Shown: positions 16,856 through 25,677 of the stretch, piece after piece
How positions within the stretch are numbered: position 1 is the stretch's first letter
Layout: every line of letters starts with the position of its first letter
Assembly: GCF_000729995.1 (NCBI RefSeq)
Contig: NZ_JNFG01000036.1
Location: forward strand, 1-64,000
Origin: Caballeronia sordidicola
GTDB lineage: Bacteria; Pseudomonadota; Gammaproteobacteria; Burkholderiales; Burkholderiaceae
Direction of reading: 5' to 3'
DNA: 64,000 bases
Notes under the pieces: generated by a model
Databases searched by the model: none
Told to the model about the DNA's origin: nothing
The model's input: the letters and a program-made list of their open reading frames with translations, nothing else
Translations under genes and position numbers: made by a program

Positions 16856-18118
16856 ATGACTCAATCCGCATTCTCGCGCGCCGACGGCGTGCTGCAGGTC
16901 GAAGGCGTTTCGGCCGCGTCGCTCGCCGAGCAATTCGGCACACCGCTCTACGTGTATTCGCGCAGCGCGTTGACCGACGCATATAAAGCTTACGCCGATG
17001 CTTGCAGCGGCCGCCGCGCCACGATCCACGTGGCCGTGAAAGCCAACAGCAACCTCGCGGTGCTGAACGTATTCGCGCGATTGGGCGCAGGCTTTGACAT
17101 CGTCTCGTCGGGTGAACTGGCGCGTGTGCTGGCCGCGGGAGGCAAGGCCGAAAACACCGTGTTCTCCGGCGTCGGCAAGTCAACGGCGGAAATGCGCGAA
17201 GCACTCGATGCCGGCGTGAAATGCTTTAACGTCGAATCGATTCCCGAATTGCATGCGCTGAACGAAGTGGCCAAGGCGGCGGGCAAACAAGCGCCGGTGT
17301 CGCTGCGCGTGAATCCCGACGTCGATGCCAAGACGCATCCGTATATTTCCACGGGCCTGAAGTCGAACAAGTTCGGCGTGGCTTTCGCCGATGCCCGAGC
17401 GACCTACGCGCAAGCCGCGGCCATGTCGAATCTCGACGTGATCGGGATCGACTGCCATATTGGTTCGCAGATCACCGAAGTGAGCCCGTATCTCGACGCC
17501 GTCGACAAATTGCTGGACCTGGTCGAGCAGATCGAAGCGGACGGTACGAACATTCATCACGTCGATGTCGGTGGTGGACTCGGGATTACATACGACGACG
17601 AAACGCCACCGGCTATCGGAGAATTCGTGCGTGCGGTGCTCGCCCATATCGATCACCGCGGGCACGGTCATCGCGAAGTGTATTTCGAGCCGGGCCGCTC
17701 GCTGGTCGGCAATGCGGGCGTATTGCTGACGCGCGTGGAGTACCTGAAGCCGGGTGAAGAGAAAAATTTCGCCATCGTCGACGCCGGCATGAACGACCTT
17801 GCGCGTCCCGCGATGTATCAAGCGTTTCATCGCATGGAAGCGGTGGAAAAGCGCGCGACGAAAGCGCAGCTCTACGACGTGGTCGGCCCTGTTTGCGAAA
17901 GCGGCGACTGGCTCGGCAAGGATAGGGAGCTTGCCATCGAACAAGGCGATCTGATCGCGATCTTCTCGGCGGGCGCTTACGGTTTCGTGATGAGCTCGAA
18001 CTACAACACGCGCCCGCGCGCCGCCGAAGTGATGGTCGATCGCGAACGTGCACGGCGAGTGCGTGAACGTGAAGAAGTGAAGCAGTTGTTTGCGGGCGAA
18101 TCGATTTTCCCGGACTGA
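16856..18118 (+). CDS. lysA: Diaminopimelate decarboxylase LysA
   Basis: This PLP enzyme decarboxylates meso-diaminopimelate to L-lysine, the last step of the pathway. It has 420 residues. The PLP lysine is K62 in HVAVKANSN, the phosphate-binding glycine loop is VDVGGGLGI, EPGRSLVGNAG follows, and the second-subunit cysteine sits in CESGDWLGKDR. It follows lptM by 60 bases and is closed by a terminator. Confidence 0.95.
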   Translation: MTQSAFSRADGVLQVEGVSAASLAEQFGTPLYVYSRSALTDAYKAYADACSGRRATIHVAVKANSNLAVLNVFARLGAGFDIVSSGELARVLAAGGKAENTVFSGVGKSTAEMREALDAGVKCFNVESIPELHALNEVAKAAGKQAPVSLRVNPDVDAKTHPYISTGLKSNKFGVAFADARATYAQAAAMSNLDVIGIDCHIGSQITEVSPYLDAVDKLLDLVEQIEADGTNIHHVDVGGGLGITYDDETPPAIGEFVRAVLAHIDHRGHGHREVYFEPGRSLVGNAGVLLTRVEYLKPGEEKNFAIVDAGMNDLARPAMYQAFHRMEAVEKRATKAQLYDVVGPVCESGDWLGKDRELAIEQGDLIAIFSAGAYGFVMSSNYNTRPRAAEVMVDRERARRVREREEVKQLFAGESIFPD

Positions 18119-18140
18119 ATTCAACCGGTCTGGTCGGCAT

Positions 18141-18177
18141 AAAAAATGGCGACGTCATTCAAGCGTCGCCTTTTTTA
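18141..18177. terminator. Bidirectional terminator between lysA and msrQ
   Basis: GGCGACG (18148-18154) pairs with CGTCGCC (18164-18170) around a 9-base loop. Six A precede it and six T follow, so it fits the 3' ends of both convergent genes. Confidence 0.9.
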
Positions 18178-18200
18178 TTGGTGTCCTGGTTAAAAATCAG

Positions 18201-18866
18201 CTAAACCGCGCGAGTCCTCGTCATCCGCGACCGCAGCCAAACCACCACCCGCCACGCCAATAACACCACCACGATCGCGCCATAGATTTTCGGCAAGATG
18301 AGATCGTGCTTGCCCGCTTTCATCCACCAGAAGTGCAGGATCGCGAGCACGGCGATTGGATAGATCAGCTTATGCAGCGTTTGCCAGCGACGACCCAGCT
18401 TCTTGACCATCGCTTTCGGCGACGTCACGGCGAGCGGGATCAGCAGCACGAACGCCGAGAAACCCACCAGGATGAATGGCCGCTTGACGATGTCCTTCAG
18501 GATGGCGAAGACATCGAACCATTTGTCGAACCAGATGTACGTGGTGAAGTGCAGCACGACATAGAAGAACGCAAATAGCCCGAGCATCCGCCGAAAACGC
18601 AGCAGCGCGTTCAGGCCGGTCAGCCGACGAACTGGCGTGACGGCAAGCGTGATGCACAGGAACACGAGCGTCCACAGGCCGGTCGAGCGCGTAATGAATT
18701 CGATTGGATTTGCACCCAAGCCGCCCGTGAAACCGAGCAGAACGATACGCGCGAGCGGATACAAACCGCCAAGAAATACAGCCACTTTCGCCGGCACGAT
18801 CCAGTTCGTACCGCCTGCGGCAGCACGTGTTACCGGCTTTGTTTTGACATTGGAAGCCACAGCCAT
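18201..18866 (-). CDS. msrQ: Heme-binding membrane subunit MsrQ
   Basis: This 221-residue ferric-reductase-like membrane protein passes electrons from the quinone pool or flavin to MsrP for repair of periplasmic methionine sulfoxide. Six hydrophobic segments are seen. Conserved histidine patches lie in VVLHFTTYIWFDKW and LHKLIYPIAVLAILHFWWM, which supply the heme ligands in the family. It begins 16 bases after the msrP stop, so the two subunits are co-transcribed. Confidence 0.92.
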   Translation of the reverse strand: MAVASNVKTKPVTRAAAGGTNWIVPAKVAVFLGGLYPLARIVLLGFTGGLGANPIEFITRSTGLWTLVFLCITLAVTPVRRLTGLNALLRFRRMLGLFAFFYVVLHFTTYIWFDKWFDVFAILKDIVKRPFILVGFSAFVLLIPLAVTSPKAMVKKLGRRWQTLHKLIYPIAVLAILHFWWMKAGKHDLILPKIYGAIVVVLLAWRVVVWLRSRMTRTRAV

Positions 18867-18882
18867 CCTCGTCTCCTAAACC

Positions 18883-19872
18883 CTAAAAATTGGCCTTGAG
18901 ATCCATGCCCCGATACAGCGACGCAACCTGATCGCCGTACCCATTGAACATCAGCGTCTTGCGCTTTGGCGTGAAGAAACCGTCCTCGCCAATGCGACGT
19001 TCCGTTGCCTGGCTCCAGCGCGGATGATCGACCTCCGGATTCACGTTCGAGTAAAAGCCGTACTCTTTCGGCGCATATTCGCTCCAGCTCGTTTTCGGCT
19101 GTTGCTCGACAAAACGGATCTTCACCAGCGATTTCGCGCTCTTGAAACCGTATTTCCAGGGCACCACGATACGCACCGGCGCGCCGTTCTGATTCGGCAG
19201 CACTTCACCGTACAAACCGACGGTCAGCAGCGCCAGCGGATTCATCGCCTCGTCCATGCGCAGACCTTCGGAATACGGCCAGTCAAGAATGGGATCGGAC
19301 AGCCCGGGCATTTGCGATGGATCGGCTAGCGTGATGAACTGCACGTACTTCGCGTTGCCTGTCGGCTGCGCGCGCTTGATGATTTCGGACAGCGGAATGC
19401 CGATCCACGGAATCACCATCGACCACCCTTCCACGCACCGCAGCCGATAAATACGCTCCTCGAGCGGCGCGAGTTTCACGATTTCATCGATGTCATACAC
19501 CTTGGCGTTCTTGATCTCGCCTTCCACCGATATCTTCCACGGCCGTGGCCGCAGCGTATGCGCGTTTTGCGCCGGCTCGCCCTTGTCGGTGCCGAACTCG
19601 TAGAAGTTGTTGTAGCTCGTGATGTCCTTGAACGGCGTCACCTTGTCCAGCGCGACGAACTTCGTGTTCGTGGCCGCGGCGAGCTTCTGCCCCTTTGCAT
19701 CGGGCGATGTCATCGCGGCGAGCGCTTCGCCGTTCACGCCGACAAGCCCCGTCGCGGCCAGCGCACCCGCGGCCCGCAACACGCGCCTGCGGTTCTCGAA
19801 GAACGCGCGCGGAGTGATCTCGCTTCGGGCGATGTCGTCGCCGAAAAGCTGGCGTGTGTGTTTCATAACCAT
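18883..19872 (-). CDS. msrP: Periplasmic methionine sulfoxide reductase catalytic subunit MsrP
   Basis: This 329-residue molybdopterin enzyme of the sulfite-oxidase fold reduces methionine sulfoxide in oxidised periplasmic proteins. A Tat signal is visible at about 27-52 (NRRRVLRAAGALAATGLVG), matching export of a folded cofactor protein. The molybdenum-ligand cysteine is in YRLRCVEGWSMVIPWIG, with APVRIVVPWKYGFKSAKSL downstream. AGGAG seven bases before the ATG at 19872 supports this start. Confidence 0.93.
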   Translation of the reverse strand: MVMKHTRQLFGDDIARSEITPRAFFENRRRVLRAAGALAATGLVGVNGEALAAMTSPDAKGQKLAAATNTKFVALDKVTPFKDITSYNNFYEFGTDKGEPAQNAHTLRPRPWKISVEGEIKNAKVYDIDEIVKLAPLEERIYRLRCVEGWSMVIPWIGIPLSEIIKRAQPTGNAKYVQFITLADPSQMPGLSDPILDWPYSEGLRMDEAMNPLALLTVGLYGEVLPNQNGAPVRIVVPWKYGFKSAKSLVKIRFVEQQPKTSWSEYAPKEYGFYSNVNPEVDHPRWSQATERRIGEDGFFTPKRKTLMFNGYGDQVASLYRGMDLKANF

Positions 19873-19978
19873 TTCGATGCTCCTGAAATCCTTGTTGCGG
19901 CCCGCGTGAACGTCGCCGCCGCTCTACCTATATTCGTGGCAAACACCGAATCGGTTTCAGCTATTCCGCTCAGACAAT

Positions 19979-20013
19979 AAAAAAACCGCCAGCAAAGCTT
20001 GCATGGCGGTTCT
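19979..20013 (-). terminator. Terminator of the ccs1-ccsB unit
   Basis: On the minus strand ACCGCCA pairs with TGGCGGT around a 12-base loop and is followed by seven T. It starts 24 bases after the ccsB stop codon and separates it from msrP. Confidence 0.88.
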
Positions 20014-20036
20014 TAAACAGCGCTTAGACGCGAATC

Positions 20037-21239
20037 TTACAGCTTGCCGTAGCTATGCAGGCCCGACAGGAACATGTTCACGCCCAGAAACGCGAACGTG
20101 GTGACCAGCAAACCGGTCAATGCCCACCACGCCGCCACCGAACCGCGCAGCCCCTTCATCAGGCGCATGTGCAGCCACGCAGCGTAATTCAGCCACACGA
20201 TCAAAGCCCACGTTTCTTTCGGATCCCAGCTCCAGTAACCGCCCCACGCTTCGGCGGCCCACAGCGCACCAAGAATGGTCGCGATGGTGAAGAACGCGAA
20301 ACCGACCGCGATCGACTTGTACATCACGTCGTCGAGCACTTCGAGCGACGGGAGGCGATCCGCCAGAATGCCCCGCTCCTTGACCAGATAGGTCACCCCG
20401 ACCATGGCCGCCAGCGCAAAGCTGCCGTACCCGATGAAATTCGCCGGCACGTGGATTTTCATCCACCAGCTTTGCAGCGCGGGCACGAGCGGCTGGATCT
20501 GCTGGGCATCGCGGGCGATGGAATACCACATCAGGAAGCCAACGGCGGCGCTGATCACCAGCAACACGAACGCGCCCATGGCGCGCGTGCTGTAGTGCTG
20601 CTCGTAATACAAATAAAACAGCGACGTAATCAGGCAGAACAGTACGAAAACTTCATACAAGTTCGAGATGGGGATATGACCCACGTCCGAGCCGATCAGG
20701 TACGACTCGTACCAGCGCACCATCAAGCCGGTGAAGCCCATCAAAACGGCCGCCCAGGTCATCTTCGAGCCGATCGCGCCGCCCGTGGGCGAACGCGAAA
20801 GCAGGCCGATCCAGTAGAACACCGTTGCCAGCACGAGCAGTGCGCTCATCCACAAGATGGCCGACTGGCTGGACAGGAAATATTTGAGGAAGAAGTTGGT
20901 GTCTGCGCGCGCGAGATCCGAGTGATAAAGCTGCAACGACGACAGCGACAACACCGCAATACACGCAATCAGCAGCCGCACCGGCTTCCAGCGCCAACCG
21001 AGCACCACGAACGTCGGCACGGCGCAGCAAAGCACCAGCTTGTCGTAGTAGTTCATGAACGGGTAATACCGGAACAGCGCGAACCCCGCGCCGGCGACCA
21101 TTGCCAACGCGAACAGCCAGTCAGTCGGGCCTAGACGCTTCAGGAACGGACGTTCGTCGAACAGGTTCGGATCGACGGGCACTTTGCCCGCGCGCTGCTG
21201 CGCCGAGGTCGATTGCGAGGAGGCTTGTGTGAGGTCCAT
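20037..21239 (-). CDS. ccsB: Cytochrome c biogenesis protein CcsB (CcsA/ResC family)
   Basis: This 400-residue multi-span protein exports heme and attaches it to apocytochromes in System II. The tryptophan-rich signature WGGYWSWDPKETWALIVWL lies in a periplasmic loop near the C-terminus. At least eight hydrophobic segments are seen, with histidines around the last ones (YAAWLHMRL). It starts four bases after the ccs1 stop. Nomenclature varies between ccsA, ccsB and resC. Confidence 0.92.
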   Translation of the reverse strand: MDLTQASSQSTSAQQRAGKVPVDPNLFDERPFLKRLGPTDWLFALAMVAGAGFALFRYYPFMNYYDKLVLCCAVPTFVVLGWRWKPVRLLIACIAVLSLSSLQLYHSDLARADTNFFLKYFLSSQSAILWMSALLVLATVFYWIGLLSRSPTGGAIGSKMTWAAVLMGFTGLMVRWYESYLIGSDVGHIPISNLYEVFVLFCLITSLFYLYYEQHYSTRAMGAFVLLVISAAVGFLMWYSIARDAQQIQPLVPALQSWWMKIHVPANFIGYGSFALAAMVGVTYLVKERGILADRLPSLEVLDDVMYKSIAVGFAFFTIATILGALWAAEAWGGYWSWDPKETWALIVWLNYAAWLHMRLMKGLRGSVAAWWALTGLLVTTFAFLGVNMFLSGLHSYGKL

Positions 21240-21243
21240 GTTC

Positions 21244-23472
21244 TTACCGAGTTGAATCTTGCGAGCCGGTGGACTTGCTGTCCGCGGGCGTTTCCGGTGA
21301 TGACGATACCGGCTGAGACTTGACGCCCAGCATGGCGCCGATCGCGTCGCGCGTTTGCGCGAATTCCTTCTCGAAGTCGAGCGTGCGGCGCGCGGTGGAC
21401 ATTGCCATCAACACGTTCGTACCGCCCTCTGATGTGTCTTTGAGCCAGAACCAGAGACGGCGTTCACGCACGTAAAACATCGAGAAAATGCCGAGCACGA
21501 GCAGGAGGCTGCCAAGATACACCACTTTTTTGCCCGGTGCGCGTGTCAACTGGAACACGGAAGCCTGGATCTGCTTGAACGAATCGAGTTGCAGAAACAC
21601 GGGCGACCCGTACAGAAAGCTGTCCGAAAGTGCATTAATCGACGATTGCACGAACTGCGTGTTTTTCGCGTCCGGCTGCGCTTCCGGCATGCCGTTCTGG
21701 GCACGCGAGATCTGCCACAGATCCCAAGTCGCGCCTTCAAGCATGCGCAGCAATAAACCCGCCGCCTTTTCCTGCTCGCCCTTAGGCACGGATTTGTCGA
21801 TAAAACCTGCTATTGCCTGGAAACCACCCAGCGTGGCGCCCGGTTGCCCAGGAACCGCCGCGACGCCACTTTCGTCCGCGCCGGCAAACAGGTTCAGCAC
21901 CCGCGACGCGCTTTCCTCCAGATGTTTCTGCAATTCCGCGTTCGCTTCCGGCACCGAGCGCTTCGCAAAACGACGCGCCGCTTCGTCACGCATCGCGGGC
22001 GTTTCCAGCGCGGCGCGCAGGTTCATCCACTGTTTGATGGAGCTTTGCTCGTCGGCGGGAATGCGCAAATAGCGGAACGGATCGTTGGGGCTCAAGCGCA
22101 TGCCGGCGAGGAACATCGGCTGGCCTTGTACATCGACGGGCAGCATGTAGTTGTTGAACTCACGCGCCTGGCCGTCGGTGCCCCGCACCTTGTATTGCAC
22201 CGATGGACCTACGTTACGCAGATCAGTCGGCTTCGACGTCTTCGCGCCGGACCCCAGCCGTTCATCGAAGGCCTGCTTCAACGTCTGCGTCTGACCGACG
22301 CCGCGGGTATCGATCGAGCCGTTGCCGTCGGTGACGTTTTCAACGTTGATCGCGCGGAAATCGGTGAATTCAACGGTTTCGCCGTTCCCGCCGATGATCT
22401 GCGGATTCATCGGCTGCGTGCCGCCAATGGCGCCGTCGAACGGCGTGGTTTTCGCGCTGCCGCCGGACATGGGCCACGCGGTCATCGACATCTTTGAACC
22501 GCCGTCCTGGAAACTCGATTGGTAGATCGAAATGCCATCGTAGGTGAACGGCTTGTTCACTTCCACGCGTGCGGGGATGCGCTTTCCGGTCGCATGATCG
22601 ATCACGACGATATCGCTCGCAAACAGCTTCGGCATACCCGTCGAGTAATAGTCGACGATGAATTTATTGAGCTGGATCGAGAACGGGAGGTCCTGGATCA
22701 ACGAACCGTCCTGCTGATTCAGGATGGCGGTTGCGACGTGCTGCCCTTCCGGCACCCAGGCGTAACCGCGGAACGTGGGATTCGACGTCGGCAGCCGGTG
22801 ATTCGGCGCAATGTCGTTGATGACTTCATTCGATGCAATCGGCGTCTTGTTGAAGAGCAACATTTGCAGCTTGATCGGCAGATTGCTGTCCAGCAAGCCG
22901 CCAATGCAGATGATCACGAACGCCAGATGCGCCGAGATATAACCAAGCTTCGTCAGCGCGCCACGCTTGGCCGCGATCAGCGTCGCGCCGCTGTCCGTCT
23001 CGCGTGTGACGAACTTGTAGCCCATCTTGCCGGCGAGGCGTTGCAGATTGGCGGCGGTCTCGGCACGCGATCCGGGCACCTGCGGGAATTCGCCCTTGTG
23101 ATGGAACGCGCGCAGGCTGCCTTCGTGCACCCGATCCTTCCAGCTCTTCATGTCCGCGATCATCTTCGGGCCATTGCGGATCACGCACAGTGACACCGAA
23201 ATTACCAGGAACGCCAGGATCAGCAAGAACCACCACGCGCTATACACGTTGTAGAGGCTCACGCCACGGAAGATGTCGGCCCAGAACGGGCCGAACTGAT
23301 TGACGTAATTCGGGTACGGATCCTCTTGCGTAAGAACCGTACCAATGATGCTAGCTATCGCGAGAATGACGAGCAACGAGATGGCGAAGCGCATCGAACT
23401 GATCGTTTCGATGGCATGACGCACACTGCTACGGCTCGACTTCGACTGCAATCCCGACGTGGTGACGCTCAT
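21244..23472 (-). CDS. ccs1: Cytochrome c biogenesis protein Ccs1/ResB
   Basis: This 742-residue partner of CcsB in System II holds apocytochrome c for heme ligation. Three N-terminal spans are seen (SMRFAISLLVILAIASIIGTV, then WWFLLILAFLVISVSLCVI, and LGYISAHLAFVIICIGGLL). A large periplasmic domain follows (about 200-640), then a final span (VVYLGSLLLVLGIFSMFYV) and a cytoplasmic tail. Length and topology match the proteobacterial ResB class. A functional pair with ccsB, it lies downstream of a cytochrome c4 gene. Confidence 0.92.
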   Translation of the reverse strand: MSVTTSGLQSKSSRSSVRHAIETISSMRFAISLLVILAIASIIGTVLTQEDPYPNYVNQFGPFWADIFRGVSLYNVYSAWWFLLILAFLVISVSLCVIRNGPKMIADMKSWKDRVHEGSLRAFHHKGEFPQVPGSRAETAANLQRLAGKMGYKFVTRETDSGATLIAAKRGALTKLGYISAHLAFVIICIGGLLDSNLPIKLQMLLFNKTPIASNEVINDIAPNHRLPTSNPTFRGYAWVPEGQHVATAILNQQDGSLIQDLPFSIQLNKFIVDYYSTGMPKLFASDIVVIDHATGKRIPARVEVNKPFTYDGISIYQSSFQDGGSKMSMTAWPMSGGSAKTTPFDGAIGGTQPMNPQIIGGNGETVEFTDFRAINVENVTDGNGSIDTRGVGQTQTLKQAFDERLGSGAKTSKPTDLRNVGPSVQYKVRGTDGQAREFNNYMLPVDVQGQPMFLAGMRLSPNDPFRYLRIPADEQSSIKQWMNLRAALETPAMRDEAARRFAKRSVPEANAELQKHLEESASRVLNLFAGADESGVAAVPGQPGATLGGFQAIAGFIDKSVPKGEQEKAAGLLLRMLEGATWDLWQISRAQNGMPEAQPDAKNTQFVQSSINALSDSFLYGSPVFLQLDSFKQIQASVFQLTRAPGKKVVYLGSLLLVLGIFSMFYVRERRLWFWLKDTSEGGTNVLMAMSTARRTLDFEKEFAQTRDAIGAMLGVKSQPVSSSPETPADSKSTGSQDSTR

Positions 23473-23492
23473 TCAAACTCCGGCTGAACAGC

Positions 23493-23543
23493 AAAAAAGG
23501 GTGGAGACGCACGCGGTCTTTGACCGGCGTCCCACCCTTTTTT
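23493..23543 (-). terminator. Terminator downstream of the cytochrome c4 gene
   Basis: GGGTGG and CCACCC close a long hairpin whose inner arms (GACGC/GCGTC and CGGTC/GACCG) pair as well. Six A and six T flank it. It lies 165 bases after the c4 stop and 21 bases before the ccs1 ATG, so ccs1 must have its own promoter or rely on read-through. Confidence 0.85.
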
Positions 23544-23707
23544 CTTATTTTGCGCGCCGGCCTTGTAGGACCGGCTTCATGACACGTTCGACTATGACCC
23601 GCGCATATGACGTCCGGGCGACGCTGCGCGCATCTTAAAGCAGACCCGCACTTGCTGCAGGCGGGTCATGCGGACGATTACAGACCGTTAGCGACGCTCG
23701 GCGACCG
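23544..23707. other. Structured 3' region of the cytochrome c4 gene
   Basis: This stretch holds two GC hairpins (GACCCGC with GCGGGTC near 23650, GCCGG with CCGGC near 23560) and no gene. It is probably a structured 3' untranslated region, and a separate small RNA is possible. Confidence 0.35.
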
Positions 23708-24385
23708 TCAATGCAGGCCTGCAATGTAGTCTGACACTGCCTTCACTTCCGCCTCATTCAGGCGCAGCGCGATGGTGTGCATTGGCTCACTGTTGTTGCG
23801 CGTGCCCTGCGCAAACGCAGTGAGTTGCGCGGCCGTGTAATCGGACCATTGCCCCGACAAGCGCGGATACTGCACCGGCACGCCCATGCCCGTTGCACCA
23901 TGACACGCGGCACACGCCGGGACGCCCCTGTCCGCAATGCCACCGCGGTAAATCTTCTGCCCAACCGGCACCGTGTTCTTGTCACGTGCGTAGCCTGGCT
24001 TGGCCTTCTGTGTCTCAAAATACGCAGCCACGTTGACCATATCCTGATCGTTCAGCGCGCCCGCAATGCCCGCCATGATGGCGTTCTTGCGCGCCGGCTC
24101 TTTCGCGCCCGGCTGCGTCTTGTAATCCTTCAACTGCTTGACGATGTACTCGGCGTGCTGGCCTGCGAGCTTCGGAAACGCGCCGCCGGCACTGTTGCCG
24201 TCTGCTCCGTGACACGATGCGCAAACTTGGGTGGCAATTGCCTGGCCCCTCGTCACGTCGGGCTTGGCGGGGGCTCCGGGAGCACCCGCATCTGCCGCTT
24301 GCGCTGTGACTGTCCAGCCTACCAACCCCGCTCCTAATGCTGCTGCTACTTCCAGGACCATCAGAGTCTTGTACAGTCGGTTCAT
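23708..24385 (-). CDS. Diheme cytochrome c4
   Basis: This 225-residue periplasmic electron carrier usually serves between the bc1 complex and terminal oxidases. It has a signal peptide 1-30 ending AQA, then two class I cytochrome c domains with heme sites CASCH (55-59) and CAACH (158-162), each with its distal methionine region (NAIMAGIAGAL and NSEPMHTIA). The ATG at 24385 begins MNRLYKTLMV directly before the hydrophobic core. A longer in-frame extension to 24457 would spoil the signal peptide. It is adjacent to the Ccs System II genes. Confidence 0.9.
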   Translation of the reverse strand: MNRLYKTLMVLEVAAALGAGLVGWTVTAQAADAGAPGAPAKPDVTRGQAIATQVCASCHGADGNSAGGAFPKLAGQHAEYIVKQLKDYKTQPGAKEPARKNAIMAGIAGALNDQDMVNVAAYFETQKAKPGYARDKNTVPVGQKIYRGGIADRGVPACAACHGATGMGVPVQYPRLSGQWSDYTAAQLTAFAQGTRNNSEPMHTIALRLNEAEVKAVSDYIAGLH

Positions 24386-24696
24386 TCGCGTACCCTGTTT
24401 TTCGTCTTGTGAGAATGTGAGGTTCTGCAAAAAACGACGGTTACCGATGCACAGCAAGACACCCGACAGAGGACTCGATACGGGATAAAAAGTTACCCGG
24501 CGCGCGCCCTGAAATCTGTCTTCAAACCTGTCTCACTCCTTATCCCGCTTGGGTCTTGCGTGCCCTGGCTGGTCTTCGTACAACCGTCGTATTGTACAAT
24601 AACTCGCTAAACGCAAAGACGCCAGTCGGGGCAAGCCCAGTATTCAGTGGCTCCTTACAGCTCGAGTTTCCACAGAATTTCACTTTCGGTCTTCCC
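24386..24696. other. Divergent spacer between cytochrome c4 and engB
   Basis: This 311-base gap lies between divergent genes. It contains a short inverted repeat (GTACAA, 8 bases, TTGTAC; 24578-24597) that overlaps a TACAAT -10-like box at 24595-24600 facing engB. No coding sequence is supported. Confidence 0.4.
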
Positions 24697-25362
24697 ATGT
24701 CGTCATTTCTGCTCCACCAAGCCCGTTTCTTTACGACGGTCAACCACCTGAAGGACCTGCCGCCCACGCCCCAGCCGGAGATCGCATTCGCGGGCCGGTC
24801 GAACGCGGGCAAGTCCACGGCCATCAATTTGCTGTGCAACCAGAAGCGGCTGGCGTTCGCCAGCAAGACGCCGGGGCGCACGCAGCACATCAACTACTTC
24901 GCCATCGGCCCGGCCGACCAGCCCAGGGCGCATGTGGTCGATTTGCCGGGGTATGGATACGCTGAAGTTTCAGGTAACGCCAAGCTGCATTGGCAGCAAT
25001 TGCTGTCCACGTATTTGCAGAGCCGCGCGCAGCTCGTCGGCATGATCCTGATGATGGATTCGCGCCGCCCGCTGACCGAACTCGACAAGATCATGCTTGA
25101 CTGGTTTGCGCCCACGGGAAAGCCGATTCACGCTTTATTGACCAAATGCGACAAATTGACGCGGCAGGAAAGCATCAACACGTTGCGCGCGACCAAGAAA
25201 GCATTCGAAGAGTACACGGCGGCCGGATATCGCGGCGAATTGACGCTGCAGCTCTTCTCGGCGCTCAAGCGCGTCGGGCTCGATGAAGCCCACGAGAAGA
25301 TCGAAAGCTGGTTGATTCCGAAGTCAACTGAAGAAATCGCTCCGGAAGACGAAGCGCAGTGA
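24697..25362 (+). CDS. engB: Ribosome biogenesis GTPase EngB (YihA/YsxC)
   Basis: This 221-residue TRAFAC-class GTPase is needed for late assembly of the large ribosomal subunit. Seen are G1 GRSNAGKS at 33-40, switch threonines around KTPGRTQ (58-63), G3 DLPGYGYA from 82 and G4 TKCDK. The ATG at 24697 gives the family start MSSFLLHQARFFTTV. An upstream in-frame extension to 24556 crosses the promoter-like region and has no homology pattern. Confidence 0.93.
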   Translation: MSSFLLHQARFFTTVNHLKDLPPTPQPEIAFAGRSNAGKSTAINLLCNQKRLAFASKTPGRTQHINYFAIGPADQPRAHVVDLPGYGYAEVSGNAKLHWQQLLSTYLQSRAQLVGMILMMDSRRPLTELDKIMLDWFAPTGKPIHALLTKCDKLTRQESINTLRATKKAFEEYTAAGYRGELTLQLFSALKRVGLDEAHEKIESWLIPKSTEEIAPEDEAQ

Positions 25363-25432
25363 AGTCACTCTGATGCTGCCTGGAGACAGGCTTATGGCGC
25401 AGACGTCGAAGTTGACTCGTGTCGCCCGGCAT

Positions 25433-25459
25433 AAAAAAACCCGCCGCATGACGGCGGGT
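25433..25459 (-). terminator. Intrinsic terminator of the engB-hemB small RNA
   Basis: On the minus strand ACCCGCCG pairs perfectly with CGGCGGGT around a 5-base loop and is followed by a run of seven T. No protein-coding gene on this strand ends nearby. This points to a non-coding transcript. Confidence 0.85.
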
Positions 25460-25545
25460 CAAACAGCCTGATCGAATCCTTCGATCATCACAGGCACCCG
25501 CTCAGGGAGGAGAAGCGGGGAGCTCGGCGCCAAGCGCCTACCTCG
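25433..25545 (-). ncRNA. Candidate small RNA with anti-Shine-Dalgarno loop
   Basis: About 113 nt on the minus strand fold into successive hairpins. The first functional-looking one has stem CCCGCT/AGCGGG (25514-25519 with 25497-25502) and an 11-base loop TCTCCTCCCTG, complementary to ribosome binding sites. The second has GATCGAA/TTCGATC with a 3-base loop (25470-25486), extended by GCCT/AGGC. The last is the intrinsic terminator. A TATCAT box (25557-25552) would start it near 25545, but the -35 is weak. CU-rich loops are characteristic of several proteobacterial trans-acting sRNA families. The family identity and targets here are unknown. Confidence 0.7.
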
Positions 25546-25677
25546 ATCGCTATGATATACCATTGTCTCGAAAAGGTTCTGGAGGCGGTCCCGCCCCATG
25601 TCTGCAGCGGTTGCGGCAGTTGAGCCGGCAGCCATTCCCCTTGTCGCATTACCCATCATCCCCCCACAAGCAAAGCC

